64,000 bases of DNA from positions 56,765,131 through 56,829,130 of the forward strand of contig OX359247.1 of assembly GCA_947179485.1 (NCBI GenBank), read 5' to 3'. A model generated the notes under the pieces. That model was not told the origin of the DNA and ran no database searches. It saw only the letters and a program-made list of their open reading frames with translations. Below, piece by piece: positions 22,432 through 33,457 of this stretch. The DNA is from Allacma fusca (taxonomy: Eukaryota > Arthropoda > Collembola > Symphypleona > Sminthuridae). Position 1 is the stretch's first letter; each line of letters opens with the position of its first letter. Position numbers and translations under genes: made by a program.

Positions 22432-24072
22432 CAGTGCTGCCCTAGTCTAGTCCGACTAGACTAGGAAACTAGGGAATTGAATAGAATAGGCCAGATGTAG
22501 GAGCAAATTGAATAGACTAGACTTGAATAACCTTGCTGCAAATTAAAAAGGAATAGAATAGACTAGAATAGTCAGAATGTTAACATAGAGGGAATAGACT
22601 AGAATTGACTAGTGCGATAGCACTATTCCCTCGTCTAAGGAGGACTGTGAGCTTTTCAAATGCACTATGGGCACAATCAAACATACGACTAAAATTTGCG
22701 TTTATCAAGTAGGAATCCGTTTCCTATTTTGTCAGTTCTGCCTACTTATGTAATGTATGTCAGAAACACATTGCGGTGCTGTACTATTTCTTTTTATATG
22801 AAAATTCTTCTCACACTTGCCATTTCATTAAATACTTAGTTAGCGTTTATTCTGGCACTTTTAACCAAATTATCCTTATTACCAATTTATCCAACTTTCA
22901 TCAGGATCCCCTTACACCCTTTGATTTAACCAGAACTTTAACAAAAAACTAGATTTTCGTTACACGATCGGAGTTCGGGGATTTCAAGACTGATGTGTGG
23001 GAGTAACAAGAGACAAGATTTTTAAAATTAATTTCCCCCCAAAACGCGGAGAAATCCCCCCACATTTGCGAAACGTATTTCACGATTAAAGCTAATCTGT
23101 CGCCAATTGCCATTAAAACCACATCAGTTTCTTGCACGCCAGCAGTAATTTTCAAAAAAGATCTGAACTTAAGAATCCTCCGTCGAATTTTTTAAACCCA
23201 AAGACGAAAAAATTGAGTAACGCAGATCCCAAGCCACAGCCATTATGAAGTACCAGTCATTTTTTGAGCAATAAGCTTCATTTTCTCCAACCTTAAATCG
23301 AATGTCTTACATTAGGTCAAATAGTCCTCACAGAATAGTTCGCTCATGAGCATTAAACGAGAACGTTATCCTTCCTTGTACTGCTATGCTTGCTCGTCCC
23401 GTCCCGTTATACGTACGACCAAAAAGCGTGTCCCGCCCCGAGTACAGTAGTAACTGAAATTAGCTAAGACAAGTAGCACTTTCAATATACTTTTGCTGAG
23501 CTAATAAGGAAAAGAGCACACTGGAGTTTTCTGAGCTACAATTTTAGGTTTAAGTTCCAGAGAATTCCATTTTTGCAACGTGTTAAATAATAATAATTTA
23601 TTTTTTTGTTAAATATTGACGTGCGAAAGAGTGACTTATTTGATATGTTGCAACGTACTTTTAAAATATTATTTTGATTGTGAGGTTTTTTATATTATAA
23701 ACTTCATGTGAATACCGGGTAGGTATACGTTTTGTTCCTGTTCCCAAACCCGCTTTTGTTCCTATATTTTGGGAACAATTTCTATGTTCCCAAACGTTTC
23801 CAAAACTTGTTTGTTCCCGTACGCACCCATTCCTGTTCCTGTTCCCAAAAACCTGGGTGTCTCCTGTTACCATGGACAGCACTAGTTGTGGTGTATAATG
23901 AATAGGTGAATAGACTTGGAATAGACTAGGATTTTTTTGACTTGGAGGGAATTGGAATAGACTAGAATAGCCAAGTCACAAGGAGAAATGAATAGAATAG
24001 GAATAGAATAGTACAGCTTGAGTACGTGGTGGACTAGAATTGACTAGACTAGAAAGTAAACGGGCAGCACTG
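22432..24072. mobile_element. non-autonomous hAT-like element, word GACTAGAATAGA
   Basis: A 1641-bp composite with exact 8-bp duplication ACCAGGCT (22424-22431, 24073-24080). Both ends read CAGTGCTGCCC inward. Subterminal blocks at 22440-22640 and 23900-24055 carry GACTAGACTAGG/GGAATAGACTAGAATAG words. The interior includes patches from other word families: a CGTCCCG patch near 23395-23445 and a GTTCCC patch at 23690-23884. No transposase frame. Confidence 0.92.
23690..23884. mobile_element. one-ended fragment, word GTTCCC, inside the GACTAG element
   Basis: Rich in GTTCCTGTTCCCAAAC words. The right edge CCATGGACAGCACTA reads TAGTGCTGTCCATGG inward, fitting YARNG. The left terminus and target-site duplication were not found, so this is a partial copy of another word family. 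Confidence 0.4.
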
Positions 24073-24080
24073 ACCAGGCT

Positions 24081-24422
24081 CAATAAACTTAAACCATAAC
24101 AGGTCGGAGCCAAAGATTAAAAATACTTTCTGACGAATTAGAAAGTCTTCCTGCAACAAATCATAAAAATGTGTCGGAGATATTGGAAGGGGAAATATCC
24201 GAAAATTTAATCATTTTAGATAACCAATCAACTTTCCATTCGCGGAGCTTCCCGTGACTTGATTAATATATTGGCTAAGTTCTAAACATTTTGAATCTAA
24301 CAATGCATTCACAAGATCTAGAAATCCTGGTAGTCTTAATTCAAGGGGATTAGTATGCTACAGGTGTGTCCAAATTTCAATCGTCCAAAGTTTGGGAGGC
24401 TGTGTATACAAATACTGGGAAA
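24081..24422. other. spacer, nothing recognised
   Basis: Short intergenic gap between two transposons with no feature I can identify. Confidence 0.45.
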
Positions 24423-24651
24423 GATGTGAGTAAGGCTTCCATCCGACCGGATAAATCGAATATCCGATCCGAATCCGATCCGAACCGAAATTTTCGGAAA
24501 ATTTTTCTTATTATCCGACCTGACCGTTACGGATCGGATAAAAATTTTATTCATCCGTATCCGATCCGACCCACGGATATCCGAAATTATCCAAATTGAT
24601 ACCATTGGGTGATGAAAAAAGTATTAGGAATTTTCACTGCAAAAATGCATT

Positions 24652-25454
24652 AGCTTTTTACTACACCACAATATTAATCATTTTTGCATACATTACGTAC
24701 ACACCAGTGGTCGTCACGGGAACGGGTAAAACCCGGGTACATGGGAACGGGAACGAGTACAGGAACGGGTACGGGAACAAATATTTTGTTCCCAGCCAAT
24801 TTGGGTACGGGAACGGGAACACACTCAGGTGGACCCGATCACCGGGAACAGGAGTGGGAACAGGAACAGAGATTTTCAATTTGTTCCCGTTCCCATCGGG
24901 AACGGGTACGGTCTACGCATGATCCCGTTCCCATACCTGTTGTTCCCGGGATCGAGTGGGTACTTTTACTGTCTTCTAGGAACACACTCAAATATGATCT
25001 TGGAAGACTTATTAATAGTATTTATGTAAACAATTCAATTTGCATATTCCATTGTATTCTTTTGTTCCTGCAATTTCTACACACATATCCTTGCCTTAAA
25101 GATAAAAATGTTAGAACTCCTTTTTCAGTACAAATGAGGTATTTTCTAGAATAATTCTACAAATTTATTATAATAAATATTGAAATAATTATTATTAGTT
25201 CATTCTTTTTTTTTGCAAGTTTTACTCTTGAAAAATTGATTGCTCGAATTAATGCTTTTCAAATAAGACTAACAAAGGAAAACTAATCCGTGCTGGCATA
25301 TATTTTTCAGTGTGTGTATGCAGAAAATTATCTATGGGCCAACAATGATCTTAAATATTAAGTACCGTTTTGAAATCCTCATCAGCATTCAATTTTTTAT
25401 TGTTGGAGAAGCAACATCACTGATCCATTCGTTGTTGCATCTTTTCCCAGTATG
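24652..25454. repeat. left copy of ~800-bp direct duplication flanking the LINE
   Basis: These 803 bp recur as 30336-31143 (808 bp). The only differences I see are a 6-bp GGAACA insertion in the right copy and one base in a T-run. The unit begins at AGCTTTTTAC, outside the GGGAACGGG element, includes that element's 8-bp target site and its left 750 bp, and ends at CCCAGTATG exactly where the LINE begins. It therefore duplicates this locus, not another copy of the element. Confidence 0.93.
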
Positions 25455-25695
25455 ATAGTGGAGGAGCTGGATGGAAGGAGCTCCAGAAATAAGCTCCAGC
25501 ATCAGGAACACATGAACTAGTGTCAAGTGTAGTGTATCAGCTCTTATTCAGTGTCAATAAAAGCAGAATTTTGCGTTTATTGAGTGGACAATCAAGAAAA
25601 TTTACATTTTTTTTGTTCCACGTGAAATCCGAAAAATATTGTGAAATTTGTGAAATTGCACAGAGGTGAAGGGGAAACCCTTGAAAAGCCTCGTT

Positions 25696-26826
25696 ATGGA
25701 TAGTATTGGGAACATACGGAAATTTGGGTTCGTCATTGAAGGTGACCCAGAACTGAAGATTGAGGACTATGTAGATGCTATTATAAGAATTGTTGAAGAG
25801 TGCAACATTGACTCATTTGGTTATGTTAGGAAGAACCTAGGGTTTTGGTTCAAAACAGAAGAGGCAGCTAACAAGATAAAATTAGAGAGTACATTAGAAG
25901 TGAAGGATAGAACCTTACAAATGTGGCAGTATACGAACCCGATAAGACAAGTGAAACTGATGCATGTGCAGCCGTTTCTAACCAATGAGGCATTATGCAA
26001 AGAGCTATCTAAGTATGGATCTATTCAAACACAAATGAGAACCGAGCTGCTATACCTTCCCAGTGGGAGAGCGACTACAATTAAAAGCTTTACAAGAACC
26101 GTAGGTATGTCCTTCAGACGAGATCAAATCCTGCCACCTAAGCTAAACCTTGAGTTTGAGAAAGAGTTGTATGTTGTTACAACACAAGTGGGTAGAAAAA
26201 AATGCTTTATATGTCGAAGCACATCACATGTCAGCAAGGACTGCCCGGAAAAAGATAAAAATGATGTTAATACTACTAATAATAACGGGATAGATGCCAC
26301 TGCAACCTTTAATATGCAGATACCCTCATATGCTGTAGTAGCTAGTGGAAGCAATGTTGTGACAGTATCATCACAGTTGAAAAGACAAAAACCTAATCGT
26401 AGGAAAACGGATACTGATGCAAACGATACAAACACAACAACGCAAAGCCCAATTGGGCCTATTTTCGACATTTTAACAAATAGTAACTCAAACTCGCCAG
26501 TGAGCAAACGCACGCTCGAAATAAGCCCAACTTTCTCCCTGAAGTGGAATAAGAAAATGTCAAGAGACTCTCCTGCAATTTGTGAAGCAAACCCTAGCTG
26601 GAATTTCAGTGAATGGAAAGATTGGAACTTTTGCAAGGGGAAAGCTCCTATGTCACCTAGTGAACTTCTTATTATACTACAAGATTATGACCAAAACCAA
26701 AATGTTTCAGTATCCTGCGATCGAAACCAATTCAAAGAACTTCTTCTAGAATTAAAACCCCTCTTGCGTGAAGCCTCATTGAAACAGAAAATCTCTGAAA
26801 TCATACAATCAATTCCACCAATATAA
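25696..26826 (+). CDS. LINE ORF1, nucleic-acid-binding protein with CCHC zinc knuckle
   Basis: 376 codons from the first in-frame ATG (25696); ten upstream in-frame codons lack an ATG. The N-terminal 170 residues look like a globular RNA-binding part. It is followed by a zinc knuckle with C-x2-C-x4-H-x4-C spacing (CFICRSTSHVSKDCP), then a low-complexity Asn/Thr/Ser-rich region and a charged C-terminus. This arrangement is typical of ORF1p in Tx1/I/Jockey-type LINEs, which coat the transposon RNA. The ORF is intact and ends in TAA that overlaps the ORF2 ATG by one base, implying stop-restart translation of ORF2. Confidence 0.85.
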   Translation: MDSIGNIRKFGFVIEGDPELKIEDYVDAIIRIVEECNIDSFGYVRKNLGFWFKTEEAANKIKLESTLEVKDRTLQMWQYTNPIRQVKLMHVQPFLTNEALCKELSKYGSIQTQMRTELLYLPSGRATTIKSFTRTVGMSFRRDQILPPKLNLEFEKELYVVTTQVGRKKCFICRSTSHVSKDCPEKDKNDVNTTNNNGIDATATFNMQIPSYAVVASGSNVVTVSSQLKRQKPNRRKTDTDANDTNTTTQSPIGPIFDILTNSNSNSPVSKRTLEISPTFSLKWNKKMSRDSPAICEANPSWNFSEWKDWNFCKGKAPMSPSELLIILQDYDQNQNVSVSCDRNQFKELLLELKPLLREASLKQKISEIIQSIPPI

Positions 26827-29800
26827 TGCATTTCAAAATACATACTCACAATATACAAGGGCTCGTAAACCCAAAGAAACAGACAGAACTAAAAAAGTAT
26901 CTCCATATAACTCAACCAGAAATATTATGTCTCCAAGAAACCAACTATGACCCACGAATACACACATTTAAAAATGTCAAAAACTATTCAACATACTTTA
27001 ACACAAAAATACAAGCATGCAGTGGCACGTGTGTCATAATCAAGAAACCAATGGCGAGACTAGACAGGATTTACATGAGTTCCGATATCCAGCATCTTAT
27101 TACTAATGTAAAAATTATGCCTTTTCTCAGTGATCATGCAACATACCAAGTAATGTTAAAACTCCAAATCGAAAATGGAAAAAGGGCTATATGGAAGTTT
27201 GACAACAGTCTTTTAAAAAGTGATGAATTTATATGTCATTTGAATAGAAAGTTTGACACATTTCTAGCTAAAGACCTAAAATCAATTGATGATTATGAAA
27301 TCCTAGGGAGTGACATAAAAACGTGCTCCATTTCATTTAGAAATTATTTTGAAAGACAACTCCAACAATGTATAAACAGACTGTGTCAACAGTACCAAAC
27401 AGCTATTGTGAGTGCTAAAACCAACTCAAAAGATTTGTATGAAACTTTCTCCAAAGATTTTCTTGTGCAAGAAAAACTATGTGATGCCATCCACAAAATA
27501 CCTGAGCAAAAAATGGAAGTCTCTATTGGAGATGCGCTTGCTAATTTCACTGTAACTGAAAGACTTAAACACGTCAAAGATTTCTTTAAAAATAAGTATC
27601 GACCATCTGAAACAATACCCATGAGAATTGAACACTACCTTAAAGAACTTCCTGAAATAAGTAATGAGATCCGTGAAAAACTCAATTGTGATTTTAGCGA
27701 GGAGGAATTTGATAAAGCCATTTCATGTCTCCAGAACAACAAAAGCCCGGGAGTTGATGGACTGACCTCAGAATTTTTCAAAGCATTCAAAGAAAAATAC
27801 ACCAAGGTTGTGTACTGGCTACATAATGAAAGTTTGAAGAATGGAATGCTACCCAAATCTACGCGACTAGGGTGCATTTCTCTTATTCACAAGAAAGGCA
27901 ACCCGCAAGACTTACGCAACTGGAGACCTATAACCCTGTGCAACACAGACTACAAAGTGATTTCACTTGTGATCAAAAATCGTATCGCTCCAGTGTTATC
28001 TCATGTTGTTGGACAATATCAAACGTGTAACATAGCAGGACGAACTATTTTTGATAACTTATCATTTATAAGAGACGCATTTGATAACACAACAGATGGA
28101 GCATTAATATCACTAGATCAGGAGGCTGCGTTCGATAATGTCAACAGGTTCTATATGTTAAAAGTGCTACAAAAATTTGGTTTCCCTGAAAAAATCTGCG
28201 CTACAGTGAGTCTAATGTACATGTTGAATAAAGTCATTGTAAAAGTGGGAATTTCTCTAACAGTAAGTATAGAAGTGTCACGAGGTATAAAGCAGGGAGA
28301 CCCAATTGCGTCAATAATCTACGTTTTGTGTGCAGAACCATATTTGAGGAGTATGAACAATAAGCTAACTGAATCAGGGAAAAGCCCCGTCACCAATTAT
28401 CCAAAAACTTTCTTGAGTGCTTTCGCTGATGACACTCATATATTTGTAAGCTCCTCAGAACAAATCAGTATTGTTGAAAATGAAACATCGCTTTACTTAA
28501 AAAACTCGGGCGGGAAATTAAATAGGTTAAAGTGTTCCGTATACCTCTTTGGCACCTGGACACAATCCTCTCCTGTAATTAATTTTCCTAGATTTGGGCA
28601 TATACTTTGGAAAGCCAAACTATATGCTACAAAACTGGGAAACCTTACTCTCAAAGGCAAAAGCCAAGATTAGTTACTACGAAACCAAATACACTGAGGC
28701 AAATCTCTTTACGAAATCCGTAATTCTCAATACTTTTGTGTTATCTTTGATGTGGTTCACACTGAAAACATTAGACCCTCCTAAAGAATTTATTGATGAA
28801 ATGCATGAACTAATTAATAATTACCTGTGGGGAAAGAGAAGAAAACTTGTTAAACAACTTTTTGTTTTCTTACCACATAGCAGCGGTGGACTTGGTGTCA
28901 AGGACATACTTGTTCAAACGTCCATATTTAGACTTCGATTTGTTAATATACTAGTAAATGCTTGTAACGAAAACTATTTTCTTGGACATGCCTCCAGAAC
29001 TGTTAAGGAGATAATTGCGAGTCATAAAAAACAATCTCTTAACAATTTCTACGAAAATATATTTAATGTTATTGGTGATTCAAAAGTTTGTTTTCTCCAA
29101 GCAAACGAGGATTTGCTGAATACGATAAAAACTACTAACCGTAACTACATTAGTGAATCAAATGGTACATTTATTCAGAGCTTAGGGTATCACCACCTTT
29201 TTAGCGTAAATGAAATAAAACCCTCAGACGAAATGATATCTAGTGTCAAAATGAGAAGACTCAACAAATTAAGAGCTGAAATATCGTCCATAAACATTAC
29301 ACGCCACGAAAATAATTTATTATCAGTTTTCCACCCAATTAGCAAGCAATACGTGAGTCTCAAAGACCGAAATTTCCAAACCGCGTTAGTTCTCAACCAA
29401 CACGTACCAAGCCAGCAAATAATCAAAAAGATAACAAATTTTAAGTGGCAAAATCTTAGACCCTGTCTATCATCTCAAGAAAAACTAGTCACATGGAGAA
29501 TATGGCACGGAGCAGCTCTAACTCCTAACTTGGCCTTCCACATGGGTATGATTGAAACATCGGATTGTCCATTCTGCTTGAAGAAGAATCCGCAAGTAAC
29601 TCATTTTCTCTACTGCAACTACTTTGAGGACATCTGGATATTTATCAAAAGCATAGTACAGAAGAAATTCCCGATGAAAATGAAGCATAGGATACATGGA
29701 CCAGAGAAATGGAGCTGTTTTAATCACTTTATATATGCAGCACACCAATTAATTTTCCAAGAGTTATACCTCTATATTAATGGTCTAAATATAACGAAAA

Positions 29801-29970
29801 CTCCACTACTCAAATATAAGCAGAAAATTTATGAGTTACTCTACGGAGATTTCCAAAGACATGTACTTGCTATGGGCTTAAAACTAGGCTCTTTGAAATT
29901 CCATGTTTATTGGTTGGATGCTGAATTCTTATTTAAACTAACGGATGTGAGCATAGATATACGGCTCTAA
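26826..29970 (+). pseudogene. LINE ORF2: endonuclease (deleted core), reverse transcriptase, C-terminal zinc motif; frameshifted
   Basis: The first segment (26826-28673) starts with AP-endonuclease motifs (HNIQGL, CLQET), then jumps from CVIIKK directly to RLDRIYMS and SDHATY, so roughly 100 residues including the GDFN motif are missing in frame. RT follows: NNKSPGVDGL, NWRPITL, SLDQEAAFDNVN, GIKQGDPIAS, AFADDTHIF. Near 28580-28594 the frame changes and continues to 29970 as the thumb/C-terminal region (NWETLLSKAKAKI, SLMWFTLKTL), with a zf-RVT-like motif (WRIWHGAAL, CPFC, HFLYC). Without the frameshift and deletion the protein would be of ordinary LINE length. The enzyme would nick target DNA and reverse-transcribe LINE RNA; this copy cannot do so. 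Confidence 0.88.
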
Positions 29971-30335
29971 TGACAAAATACGTTCTGAGCGCATTCTATA
30001 AATTACATCGCATCCAAAGTGCAAATGCAAAATACTTCACATGAGTATCCCTCCCAAAGTCAATAAAAATGCACTTTATTACGACAGAAGTGATAACCAG
30101 ACTGCTCGTCTAGCTGGGAGAATTCGGCCACTCCTGTAATCCATTAGCCGTGAAGCTTACGAGTGTGGATGGGTAAACTTACAGATTCATAAGATAATGC
30201 GAATGTCCAACCTTAAACAGAGAAAATCATAGACGCCAAAATCCCAAAGGCGTCAAATTTTGTAATGAAACGATCAAGTCACTAAAACAATATTTCTGCA
30301 ACAACTTTAAATAAAGATAATATGATGGAAAAAAA

Positions 30336-31143
30336 AGCTTTTTACTACACCACAATATTAATCATTTTTGCATACATTACGTACACACCAGTGGTCGTCA
30401 CGGGAACGGGTAAAACCCGGGTACATGGGAACGGGAACGAGTACAGGAACGGGTACGGGAACAAATATTTTGTTCCCAGCCAATTTGGGTACGGGAACGG
30501 GAACACACTCAGGTGGACCCGATCACCGGGAACAGGAACAGGAGTGGGAACAGGAACAGAGATTTTCAATTTGTTCCCGTTCCCATCGGGAACGGGTACG
30601 GTCTACGCATGATCCCGTTCCCATACCTGTTGTTCCCGGGATCGAGTGGGTACTTTTACTGTCTTCTAGGAACACACTCAAATATGATCTTGGAAGACTT
30701 ATTAATAGTATTTATGTAAACAATTCAATTTGCATATTCCATTGTATTCTTTTGTTCCTGCAATTTCTACACACATATCCTTGCCTTAAAGATAAAAATG
30801 TTAGAACTCCTTTTTCAGTACAAATGAGGTATTTTCTAGAATAATTCTACAAATTTATTATAATAAATATTGAAATAATTATTATTAGTTCATTCTTTTT
30901 TTTGCAAGTTTTACTCTTGAAAAATTGATTGCTCGAATTAATGCTTTTCAAATAAGACTAACAAAGGAAAACTAATCCGTGCTGGCATATATTTTTCAGT
31001 GTGTGTATGCAGAAAATTATCTATGGGCCAACAATGATCTTAAATATTAAGTACCGTTTTGAAATCCTCATCAGCATTCAATTTTTTATTGTTGGAGAAG
31101 CAACATCACTGATCCATTCGTTGTTGCATCTTTTCCCAGTATG
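30336..31143. repeat. right copy of ~800-bp direct duplication flanking the LINE
   Basis: Partner of 24652-25454. It begins immediately after the LINE A-run and runs without a break into the remaining part of the GGGAACGGG element at 31144, showing that this copy is contiguous with the original locus. The extra GGAACA hexamer falls in a GGAACAGGAACAGG word and is explained by slippage. Confidence 0.93.
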
Positions 31144-31966
31144 GCATTTTAAAGTGTTGAAATTTGTTATACTCGGTATATAATCTCTGAAGATTTAAAC
31201 AATTAGTTATGTTTGCTATAGGGATGCGTTTAGCCGCCCTGCACATTGTCTGATTATAACTTCAAAACGAAGGGTTTGGTAATTAAAAAAATTAATGATA
31301 ATTTTTACCACAACTAAGTACAACACGACCTGGACCCGGGAACGGGACCGGGAACACTAGCTGTGGGAACGGGTACGGGTCCAGAACATTTTAAATTTCT
31401 GGGTACGGGAACAGGAACAGATCCGGGAACGAATTTTTATTAAATTCATGGGAACGGGTACCTAAAATACTGTTCCCACCATCACGGGAACGGGTCCGGG
31501 TACGGGAACACTTAAGGGGAGTACCCATTCTGTGGGAACAGGAACGGGAACGGGAACAAACTTTTTGTACCCATGACGACCACTGGTACACACTGAAGAG
31601 AAACTTTACAAGCACCGCTGTAAAAAAGCACAGAATTAATAAGAAAACACGTAAAAAGCGGCACAGTTACTTCTTGGGCAAATTGTTGTTGCGCACTTCG
31701 TTCTTATTGGTCGCTCGAACGCGATAAAAATTTGATTTTCGGATTGTCGGATTATCCGATATTTATTATTCGTGATCCGAACCGATCGGATAAATTCGTT
31801 TGCAAATCCAAACCGATCCGAATCCGATGACCGGATAAGGGGTACGTATCCGATCCGATCGGATTGTGTTCGGATCGGATAAGTAGTGTATCCGATCCGA
31901 AATTTCGGATATCCAATCTTCGGATATCCGCGGATCATCCGATCGGACGGAAGTCTTAGATGTGAG

Positions 31967-32934
31967 GTTTCCAAATAATATGGTTGGATGGGGAGCCGTC
32001 AACACACTACAGGTTGTTAGTATTGTTACACCTTTGTAGTGGAGTCGGCAGATAACTATAGTCCATTCACCCTATACACAACGCAAAAGCTGCCTGATGT
32101 CCAGGATTGTCCCAAACTGCCCCGGAATTGTTACATTTGTCCCGGAGGAAGGAAGAGAGCCTTCCTTGACACAAACTGTTCGGGAAATGCAATAAAATTC
32201 CTGAACAGGCTTTTAAATATTTTGTCTGTTTTTGCAGTACCGTAAATGTTCGTTCAAATACCCGAGTGGCAAGTCTGTCTTCCATCCAAGTAATGTCAGG
32301 TTTAATATGTAAGAATTACTAAGTTAATTCTTCAATAGGATGGAACAAGGATTGCTTTACCCCTTAAGCAGCAAAAATTATTTTTAATTGTTGATGCAGA
32401 TTTGTGTCTGGGAAACACAGTATTGAATAAATTGAGTATCTTAAGATTAATTTCCATTTTTCGGAGAGAAACCTTCCCCCTAGAATGACACTTTTATCAC
32501 TAACCACGACTAAATTTAAAGTAAATTTCTCGAAATTTAACAATTTGTGCGAAACGATCAAATCTATCAAGATTTTTGTTATCTGCGAGTTAATTACAAA
32601 CATAATGCGGTAGAAGATAAAGTGTCACAGCGGGAAATTCCTAGTGTAGATTTGCCCTTTCGACTCCCGTTAGCCATGCATTTGTGTAGAGTTTTCAATC
32701 TTCTAAAATTGATTTGAACGGGCACGTAATTCAATGGTAGTTTAATCAAAGCTGAATGCAATGATAATCTCAATTTTGAAGCTAAGCTGAGTTCTGGAAT
32801 AATAGGTAGAAAATAAAATACTTCTGCTTAAAACCAAATCGTCTGGCAATTATTGCGGTTATTATTTTTAGACTGACAATAGGATAATATTGTGATACTA
32901 TGCCGTTTCTCGGCAATTATTTATCCGTCAATTA
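31967..32934. other. spacer, nothing recognised
   Basis: No gene or repeat identified between the nested transposon cluster and the DIRS element. Confidence 0.45.
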
Positions 32935-33132
32935 AATTAAACGATCAAACGAACTTACCTGAAGTTCGATCGTAATTCTACGAATGAAGACTCGTCCTGA
33001 ATAATTACTAATTGTATGCTTCTTTGCATGCACCAAATTACACAATATCCAAAGCTAAAAGTTGCGATAGCAACTAAAAACAAAGAGTATCTCATCTTCG
33101 CTCATAGATCTTAGGCCTGCTACTGTTCATTA
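32935..33132. repeat. DIRS left inverted terminal repeat
   Basis: The inner 130 bp are the near-perfect reverse complement of 39503-39640, including the AAAAGTTGCGATAGCAACT foldback. The outer tip (AATTAAACGATCAAACGAAC onward) is absent from the right end but is complementary to the internal region starting at 33181. Confidence 0.9.
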
Positions 33133-33180
33133 TAGTTCAAAGATTAATTTTGCACAACTAGGGAGGGTTAAGGGAGGGAG

Positions 33181-33294
33181 TAATTATTCAGGACGAGTCT
33201 TCATTCGTAGAATTACGATCGAACTTCAGGTAAGTTCGTTTGATCGTTTAATTCTACTTCATTCGACTCGTCCCTCATAATTACTAATTGTATG
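33181..33294. repeat. DIRS internal complementary region
   Basis: The first part (33181-33250) is the complement of the extreme left tip of the element. The second part (ATTCTACTTCATTCGACTCG onward) is the complement of the extreme right tip at 39615-39661. In the accepted model for DIRS elements this region templates joining of the ends into a circular DNA intermediate. Confidence 0.9.
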
Positions 33295-33457
33295 ATGTTT
33301 AAAGCCTGGTGCAAAATTCGCCGTAATAAATGGAGTTATACACCATATTTAATAGTACGAAATAAATGAAAGGCAATAAATGTATTCTTAAAGAATGAGA
33401 TAAGAGATTTTAAGACGAAATAAACCAAATCAACTTCCAAATGTACGCAAATGGTAG

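Larger units (their letters stand above)
25455..30335 (+). mobile_element. non-LTR (LINE) retrotransposon, L1/Tx1-like, about 4.9 kb
   Basis: A 4881-bp insertion: a 5' UTR of 241 bp, ORF1, an overlapping ORF2 (TAATG), a 3' UTR of about 365 bp and a short A-run (GATGGAAAAAAAA) joined to the second copy of the flanking duplication. It lies wholly inside the GGGAACGGG element. The RT signature (SLDQEAAFDNVN, AFADD) and the C-terminal zinc motif point to the L1/Tx1 branch. ORF2 has lost the middle of its endonuclease and has a frameshift, so this copy is inactive now, although its flanks are almost undiverged. Confidence 0.92.
24705..31585. mobile_element. hAT-like element, word GGGAACGGG/GGGTACGGG, split by LINE
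   Basis: Ends read CAGTGGTCGTCACGGGAACG (24705, repeated at 30389 because of the duplication) and CAGTGGTCGTCATGGGTAC (from 31585). The 8-bp duplication GTACACAC lies at 24697-24704, again at 30381-30388, and at 31586-31593; it fits nTnnnnAn. The uninterrupted element is 30389-31585 (1197 bp). Both subterminal regions consist of GGGAACGGG, GGGTACGGG and GTTCCCGTTCCC words. Protein-like frames within it are products of the words. It sits inside the GATCCGATCC element. Confidence 0.92.
24431..31958. mobile_element. outer hAT-like element, word GATCCGATCCGAA, carrying nested insertions
   Basis: Ends read TAAGGCTTCCATCCGACCGG and TAAGACTTCCGTCCGATCGG inward, with an exact 8-bp duplication GATGTGAG at 24423-24430 and 31959-31966. 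Only the outer parts (24431-24650 and about 31600-31958) belong to this element; they are packed with GGATATCCG/GATCCGATCCG words. Everything between is a later insertion: a GGGAACGGG-word element, itself split by a LINE. Without the insertions the element would be under 1 kb. No transposase. Confidence 0.9.

Noticed and set aside
24596..25154. Gly/Thr-rich and Arg-rich frames over the GGGAACGGG blocks
   Set aside because: Low-complexity translation of transposon words, duplicated only because the DNA is duplicated.
28580..28600. Programmed frameshift in LINE ORF2
   Set aside because: The shift lies inside the C-terminal part of ORF2, not at a domain boundary, and I see no slippery heptamer; a mutation is simpler.
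24652..31143. The ~800-bp direct repeats as LTRs of an LTR retrotransposon
   Set aside because: They contain single-copy flank and part of a DNA transposon, lack TG...CA ends, and the enclosed element is a LINE with ORF1/ORF2 and an A-run.
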